Positions 60,281-64,000 of a stretch of 64,000 nucleotides of DNA are shown here, one piece after another. Position 1 is the stretch's first letter; each line of letters begins with the position of its first letter. Below the pieces are notes generated by a model. It did no database searches and was not told the DNA's origin. It worked only from the letters and a program-made list of their open reading frames with translations. Source of the DNA: Chloroflexota bacterium (GTDB taxonomy: Bacteria; Chloroflexota; Chloroflexia; Chloroflexales; Herpetosiphonaceae); assembly GCA_020161265.1 (NCBI GenBank), contig JAIUOC010000006.1, forward strand, positions 248,001 through 312,000, written 5' to 3'. A program made the translations under genes and the position numbers.

Positions 60281-61132
60281 ATGGATACGCCAATTATTCA
60301 CTTGCGCATTTCGCGGAATTTAATTGTTTTAGTCGGCCTAACTTGGTTGCTTGGTTTGATGTTTGGGTTGGGCTTTTTAAGCAACTATACCTTTTGGTCA
60401 GCAGCCTGCTTTAGTGTGTGGTGGCTCTGGCTATTGGTGCGTTTTGGCTTATTAGCGTGGCAGCATGTCTATCTCAGCGATCACGGCATTCGGGTGAAAA
60501 ATTACGCTGGCGATTATAGTTTTGCTTGGAATACGCTGCATGCGATTGAATTTGTGGCTGAGCCAGCAGAACCACGTTTTATGGATCGCGATTTGAGCTA
60601 CCTCTGGGCAACCTTTGCAGTGCGTTTTTCTGATGCCCAACGCTCAATCATTGTGCATACGCGCTTTACTGAGCATGATCGCACACTACTTAAAACCAAG
60701 CTAGTGCATTATATTCAACACTATGCAATTCCTAACAAAACTATCGATACCCTCGATTATCCTGTGATCTATCCAGAGCGATTGAGCATTTGGCAAAAGC
60801 TGATGCGACTGCATCGACCACCACTAATTAATTCACTTGAAATTTTGCGTCGGTTTTGTTGGTTTTTATTGGCAATTGCAATGATCTATGCAGCCGTAAC
60901 CGAACAAGAATTTTTTGTTGCACTGGCAGCATTTGTAATCTATCAAGTGCTCAAATTAGGCTTAGCACTGTTGCCAAATGTGATTAAGCAACCAGACATG
61001 TTGATTAATCCACAAGAATCGGCCTTGTATGTGCCCAAATTGCTTGATAAAGCCCTATTTGCTCGCTTATTGGGCTTATATGGATTAATCGTTGTGTTGA
61101 TTTCGATATATTATGGGATTGTAGGTTTCTAA
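60281..61132 (+). CDS. Membrane protein with PH-like domain
   Basis: This 283-aa protein has two N-terminal helices (NLIVLVGLTWLLGLMFGL and FWSAACFSVWWLWLLVRFGLL), a cytosolic region with PH-like strand pattern (HVYLSDHGIRVKNYAGDYSF, WNTLHAIEF, FAVRFSDAQRSIIVHTRF) and C-terminal helices (RRFCWFLLAIAMIYAAV and LLGLYGLIVVLISIYYGIVG). GAGGACTTC precedes the ATG. Its function is unknown. The next gene begins at its stop codon (TAATG), and both look like members of the same fold group. Confidence 0.7.
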   Translation: MDTPIIHLRISRNLIVLVGLTWLLGLMFGLGFLSNYTFWSAACFSVWWLWLLVRFGLLAWQHVYLSDHGIRVKNYAGDYSFAWNTLHAIEFVAEPAEPRFMDRDLSYLWATFAVRFSDAQRSIIVHTRFTEHDRTLLKTKLVHYIQHYAIPNKTIDTLDYPVIYPERLSIWQKLMRLHRPPLINSLEILRRFCWFLLAIAMIYAAVTEQEFFVALAAFVIYQVLKLGLALLPNVIKQPDMLINPQESALYVPKLLDKALFARLLGLYGLIVVLISIYYGIVGF

Positions 61133-61650
61133 TGACCTATAAACACAGAAAAACTATCTATTTTCCACTGGTTATTATGATACTTTTGATAAGTATCGCT
61201 AGCATCTTGCTAATTAATAATGAATTTGCTTTGGCTATCGTTGTAGGATTAACTGCTGCACTAGCTTTTTATTTATTTTACATTCAAAAACAAGGATATT
61301 TGAATATTAATGCTGAATATATTGAATTTCAAGTATATTTGAAGCGAATGAGAATAGATTGGAAATGTATGCGCTTGGTGACGGTTGAGTCATATTACTA
61401 TCCTCAAAAACTTATACCCAAGGCTGCTGATTATATGAAATTTAAGTTCATTTATAATAATGGTAAAATCAGCGAGGATGGAATCTCTGCTAGCATATTT
61501 AACCAAGCAGATTGCGTCGCGATTGAACAAGAATTATATCGATATTGCCGCCAATATAAGATCAAAATGCGCAAACAATTGTTTGAATACGTTAGAAAAA
61601 ATGAATTTAGTTTGCAGCATGATGAATTTTTGGTTGGTCGTGATGATTAA
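61132..61650 (+). CDS. Small membrane protein with PH-like domain
   Basis: This 172-aa protein has two N-terminal helices (FPLVIMILLISIASILLI and LAIVVGLTAALAFYLFY) and a PH-like cytosolic part (YLNINAEYIEFQVYLKRMRI, DWKCMRLVTVE, YMKFKFIYNNGKISEDG). It starts at the stop of the preceding gene and is AT-rich. Function unknown; topology is shared with its neighbours at 60281 and 62683. Confidence 0.7.
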   Translation: MTYKHRKTIYFPLVIMILLISIASILLINNEFALAIVVGLTAALAFYLFYIQKQGYLNINAEYIEFQVYLKRMRIDWKCMRLVTVESYYYPQKLIPKAADYMKFKFIYNNGKISEDGISASIFNQADCVAIEQELYRYCRQYKIKMRKQLFEYVRKNEFSLQHDEFLVGRDD

Positions 61651-61705
61651 TGGATCATTTGACGATCAATGAACTTCAAGCTTGTAGAGCAAGGGAGATG
61701 CTACG

Positions 61706-62665
61706 ATGATTAACCGTGGCTTGATCTATTTGGCGTGGCTGGGCGTTGTGCCATGCAGTTTGTGGTCGCTTTTACGCTGGACTGCGCTGGCCACTACGCC
61801 GCAAGGCATGCTGCTGCTGGTATTCGATGCCTGGGTTTATGCCAGTTTATTGCCGATTGCCCTGGTGGCGGTCGGTCTGCGTCGCAATTATTTGTTGGGC
61901 GTGCTAGGCTTGAATTTGCTGGTGGTTTTGGGCTTGTATGGCGGGCGCTGGCTACCCCAATCAACCAATTCGACTCCGCACGATTTGCGGATTATGACTT
62001 GGAATGTGTTTTATAATACCCAAGATATTGATGGCTTGGCCGCGACAATTCGCCAGCAACAGCCTGATATCGTGGTGTTGCAGGAATATAATTTTCAGCT
62101 CGACCCGCAACTCCCCGAAGCCTTGGAGGATTTGTACCCTTATGCCGTGCTTGATCCCCATTCGGGCGCTGGTGGTTTGGCGACGCTTAGCCGCTGGCCG
62201 CTGCGCGAGTTGGCTCCGGTTGCGCGTGGCGTTGATAGTTGTGGCTGCCAGTATTTGGAAATTACCACCCCAAACGGCCCAACCCGCCTGATCAACACCC
62301 ACCCGCATATTCCGCTGGCCAGTTTCAAGGGCATTTACACCAAAACCCAGCAAGACCCAACCTTCGATCATTTGCTGAAATTGATTGCCGACCAAAGCCA
62401 GCCTTTAATTTTGGCAGGCGATTTGAATACGACTGAACGCCAGCCCAATTATGTGCGTTTACGTCAGCAGCTTGGCGATGCCTACCAACAACGGGGCTGG
62501 GGTTTGGGCTATACCTTTCCGAGCAATGATGCTATTCCCAAAGCGGTGCGCCTAGATTATATTATGCCTAACGCCCATTGGCAGCCCTTGCGGGCTTGGA
62601 CTGGCACGGCTAATTTGTCGGATCATGGCTTTGTGGTCGCCGATTTGCAGCGATCAGCTGAATAG
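61706..62665 (+). CDS. Membrane-anchored endonuclease/exonuclease/phosphatase family protein
   Basis: The 319-aa protein has three N-terminal helices (GLIYLAWLGVVPCSLWSLL, FDAWVYASLLPIALVAVGL and LLGVLGLNLLVVLGLYGG) and a C-terminal EEP domain: LRIMTWNVFYN, QQQPDIVVLQEYN (metal Glu), TRLINTHPHIP, LILAGDLNTTE, VRLDYIMPN and NLSDHGFVVADL (catalytic His). The EEP domain lies outside the membrane if the helix count is right. Substrates in this family range from DNA to phospholipids and phosphoinositides; the membrane anchor favours a lipid or envelope substrate. GGGAG lies eight bases before the ATG. Confidence 0.88.
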   Translation: MINRGLIYLAWLGVVPCSLWSLLRWTALATTPQGMLLLVFDAWVYASLLPIALVAVGLRRNYLLGVLGLNLLVVLGLYGGRWLPQSTNSTPHDLRIMTWNVFYNTQDIDGLAATIRQQQPDIVVLQEYNFQLDPQLPEALEDLYPYAVLDPHSGAGGLATLSRWPLRELAPVARGVDSCGCQYLEITTPNGPTRLINTHPHIPLASFKGIYTKTQQDPTFDHLLKLIADQSQPLILAGDLNTTERQPNYVRLRQQLGDAYQQRGWGLGYTFPSNDAIPKAVRLDYIMPNAHWQPLRAWTGTANLSDHGFVVADLQRSAE

Positions 62666-62682
62666 TTTGAGGGGTAAGACGT

Positions 62683-63510
62683 ATGACGGTTTATAAGTCG
62701 CCTGTTGGAAAATATGGAATTCCGTTTACCATTCTTTTACTCGTTGTTACGGTTATAGCTGCTATTGAAAGTACAATTTTTGCAGCAATAGTTTGTCTGT
62801 TGCTCGCTGTAATTCCAGTTGGCTTTACGTGGTTAGCTTATAAGTGGAAATTTATCGCTGCTGATGATTATATGCAAGTTGATTCGATTGTGGATGGTAA
62901 AAAAATTAACTGGGGTGAGATTATCGCAGTTGAAGATATGACCCATAATAATGGGATGTATCAGATTCGCGCAGTGAGTAAAACCCAAATATTCGCAGTA
63001 TCGGCTTCGATGTTAAACCCGAAAGATTTTCGGTCAATTGTTGCCTATATGATTCAAAAAGCTGAAGAGAACCAGATAGCATTTAATCGCAATATACCCT
63101 ATTTACAATCGATTTATTATCGACATAATCCAAAAATGATATCCAAATTAAGTTCATTTTCACCACCATTAAATCAAAAAGCCTCGATGTGGGCCTATGT
63201 TGTATTTATTGGGGTAATAATTATTTCTAGTTTGTTTATCCAGCAGCTTGAACGTGATAATCCACATATCTATATAAATCAATTATTCTGGATTGCACCA
63301 GTTGGACTAACTTCTTTTCGTTGGGCTTTTTTATTAATGGCCCAATTTCCGCAAAACTTACAGGCGATTGAGCATAATCAGCGTGAGCAGCACGAGCAGA
63401 TGTTTGTGCCAACTGTGGCATCATCACAGCCCTATCGTTTGCCATTTGCACTGGTTTCAGTAGCTTTGGTGATGATGATTGCAGGATTTGCTTGGTATTT
63501 GACCCGTTGA
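62683..63510 (+). CDS. Membrane protein with PH-like domain
   Basis: This 275-aa protein has two N-terminal helices (IPFTILLLVVTVIAAIE and IFAAIVCLLLAVIPVGFTWLA), a PH-like region (FIAADDYMQVDSIVDGKKINWGEIIAVEDM, in part; FAVSASMLNPKDFRSIVAYM) and three C-terminal helices (WAYVVFIGVIIISSLFI, LFWIAPVGLTSFRWAFLLM and LPFALVSVALVMMIAGFAWY). GAGGGG lies upstream of the ATG. It resembles the proteins at 60281 and 61132 in layout. Function unknown. Confidence 0.7.
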   Translation: MTVYKSPVGKYGIPFTILLLVVTVIAAIESTIFAAIVCLLLAVIPVGFTWLAYKWKFIAADDYMQVDSIVDGKKINWGEIIAVEDMTHNNGMYQIRAVSKTQIFAVSASMLNPKDFRSIVAYMIQKAEENQIAFNRNIPYLQSIYYRHNPKMISKLSSFSPPLNQKASMWAYVVFIGVIIISSLFIQQLERDNPHIYINQLFWIAPVGLTSFRWAFLLMAQFPQNLQAIEHNQREQHEQMFVPTVASSQPYRLPFALVSVALVMMIAGFAWYLTR

Positions 63511-63518
63511 ATCAAAGC

Positions 63519-63555
63519 AGCGCCAGTTTAATCATCAAACTGGCGCTGGATTTGT
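63519..63555. terminator. Terminator between convergent genes
   Basis: AGCGCCAGTTT pairs perfectly with AAACTGGCGCT (63519-63547) and is followed by GGATTTGTTTT on the plus strand. It can end the transcript from 62683 and probably hemL from the other side. Confidence 0.8.
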
Positions 63556-63556
63556 T

Positions 63557-64000
63557 TTAGCTGCGAATACTGGCAAAAGCCGCTTGGGCTGCATTGATCG
63601 TTTGAGCGACGAGTTCATCGGTATGGGCAGTTGAGACAAAGGCGGCCTCAAATTGTGATGGCGCGAGATACACGCCTTGCTCAAGCATCGCATGGAAGAA
63701 TTTGCCAAACATGGTGGTATCTGCCCGCTTGGCCGATGTGAAATCGTAAACTTCATCGCCAGCAAAGAAGAAGCCCCACATACTACCAGCTTTATGCGCT
63801 TGGAAGGGAATGCCATTTTTGAAGGCGGCCTTCCAAAAGCCTTGGCACAGCGTCGAAGTTACGCCAGTTAAGCGCTCGAAAACTTCGGGCTTGGCAATTT
63901 CACGCAAGGTTACAATGCCTGCGACCATCGCCAGTGGGTTGCCCGAAAGCGTGCCAGCTTGATACATTGTGCCTGCTGGCGCGACCATCTGCATAATCTC
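63557..64000 (-). CDS. hemL: Glutamate-1-semialdehyde 2,1-aminomutase, C-terminal part
   Basis: Only the last ~148 residues are in the window (EIMQMVAPAGTMYQAGTLSG to AFASIRS). The stretch APAGTMYQAGTLSGNPLAMVAGI is characteristic of HemL, and the rest (FFAGDEVYDFTSAKRADTTMFGKFFHAML, in part; GVYLAPSQFEAAFVSTAHT) matches its C-terminal domain. HemL is a PLP enzyme that makes 5-aminolevulinate from glutamate-1-semialdehyde in the C5 tetrapyrrole pathway. The PLP lysine is not visible here because the N-terminal part is beyond the edge. Confidence 0.95.
   Translation of the reverse strand, partial: EIMQMVAPAGTMYQAGTLSGNPLAMVAGIVTLREIAKPEVFERLTGVTSTLCQGFWKAAFKNGIPFQAHKAGSMWGFFFAGDEVYDFTSAKRADTTMFGKFFHAMLEQGVYLAPSQFEAAFVSTAHTDELVAQTINAAQAAFASIRS

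Overview
The window reads as an ordinary chromosomal segment of about 50% GC from a filamentous Chloroflexota bacterium, most likely close to Herpetosiphon. That assignment is an inference from gene content: twin-domain Ser/Thr kinase, THUMP methyltransferase next to der, DUF512 protein, CphA-like Mur ligase and text-like intergenic repeats. No rRNA, phage or intact insertion sequence was seen. Genes are densely packed, and many minus-strand genes form long operons.

Left part (1-15 kb): an mbtH gene near the edge, possibly the flank of an NRPS locus; a tandem thioredoxin; an aminohydrolase; a twin Ser/Thr kinase; a large unknown protein; SAM hydrolase; a UvrD-type helicase; a STAS sensor protein; an NlpC/P60 cell-wall hydrolase with a cupin; and a DUF983 protein.

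Polysaccharide region (15-34 kb, minus strand): after recD2 comes a large exopolysaccharide locus. In transcription order it holds a membrane protein with a degenerate GGDEF domain, a priming sugar transferase, two GT4 transferases, a Wzz-like copolymerase fused to a second degenerate GGDEF domain, an O-antigen ligase/polymerase, a flippase, two GT4s, and then a GT2, an asparagine synthetase and a BcsB-like protein. Both degenerate GGDEF domains lack the catalytic motif but keep an RxxD inhibitory-site motif, which suggests c-di-GMP control of export. An HD-GYP phosphodiesterase lies nearby.

Core RNA/translation block (34-41.5 kb, plus strand): SRP RNA with a consensus promoter, a divergent candidate small RNA, tRNA-Gly(GCC), a YhbY protein, a DUF512 protein, a GAF-GAF-HD-GYP protein, a THUMP methyltransferase and der.

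Accessory block 1 (41.4-45.3 kb, minus strand, partly AT-rich): a small secreted two-cysteine protein followed by a strong stem-loop, two ABC-2-type membrane proteins, an ABC ATPase and another membrane protein. This is a candidate secreted-peptide/export or immunity operon.

Middle (45.3-53.7 kb): acyl-CoA dehydrogenase; a CphA-like Mur ligase lacking ATP-grasp, coupled to a membrane protein with a dead metzincin-like motif; a secreted polysaccharide lyase; proC; and proS behind a proline T-box.

Accessory block 2 (53.8-63.5 kb): the most striking locus. A WXG100-type N-terminus is fused to a protein-glutamine deamidase-like toxin domain, followed by two paralogous lipoproteins that may be immunity factors. 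Next come a DUF4139 protein, a translationally coupled AAA ATPase/PIN nuclease pair resembling a defence module, and three membrane proteins with PH-like domains around a membrane-anchored EEP phosphatase/nuclease. hemL enters from the right edge.

Across the window many intergenic gaps are filled by recurring short 'words' in a conserved order, sometimes with inverted ends, often beginning inside the stop codon of the neighbouring gene.
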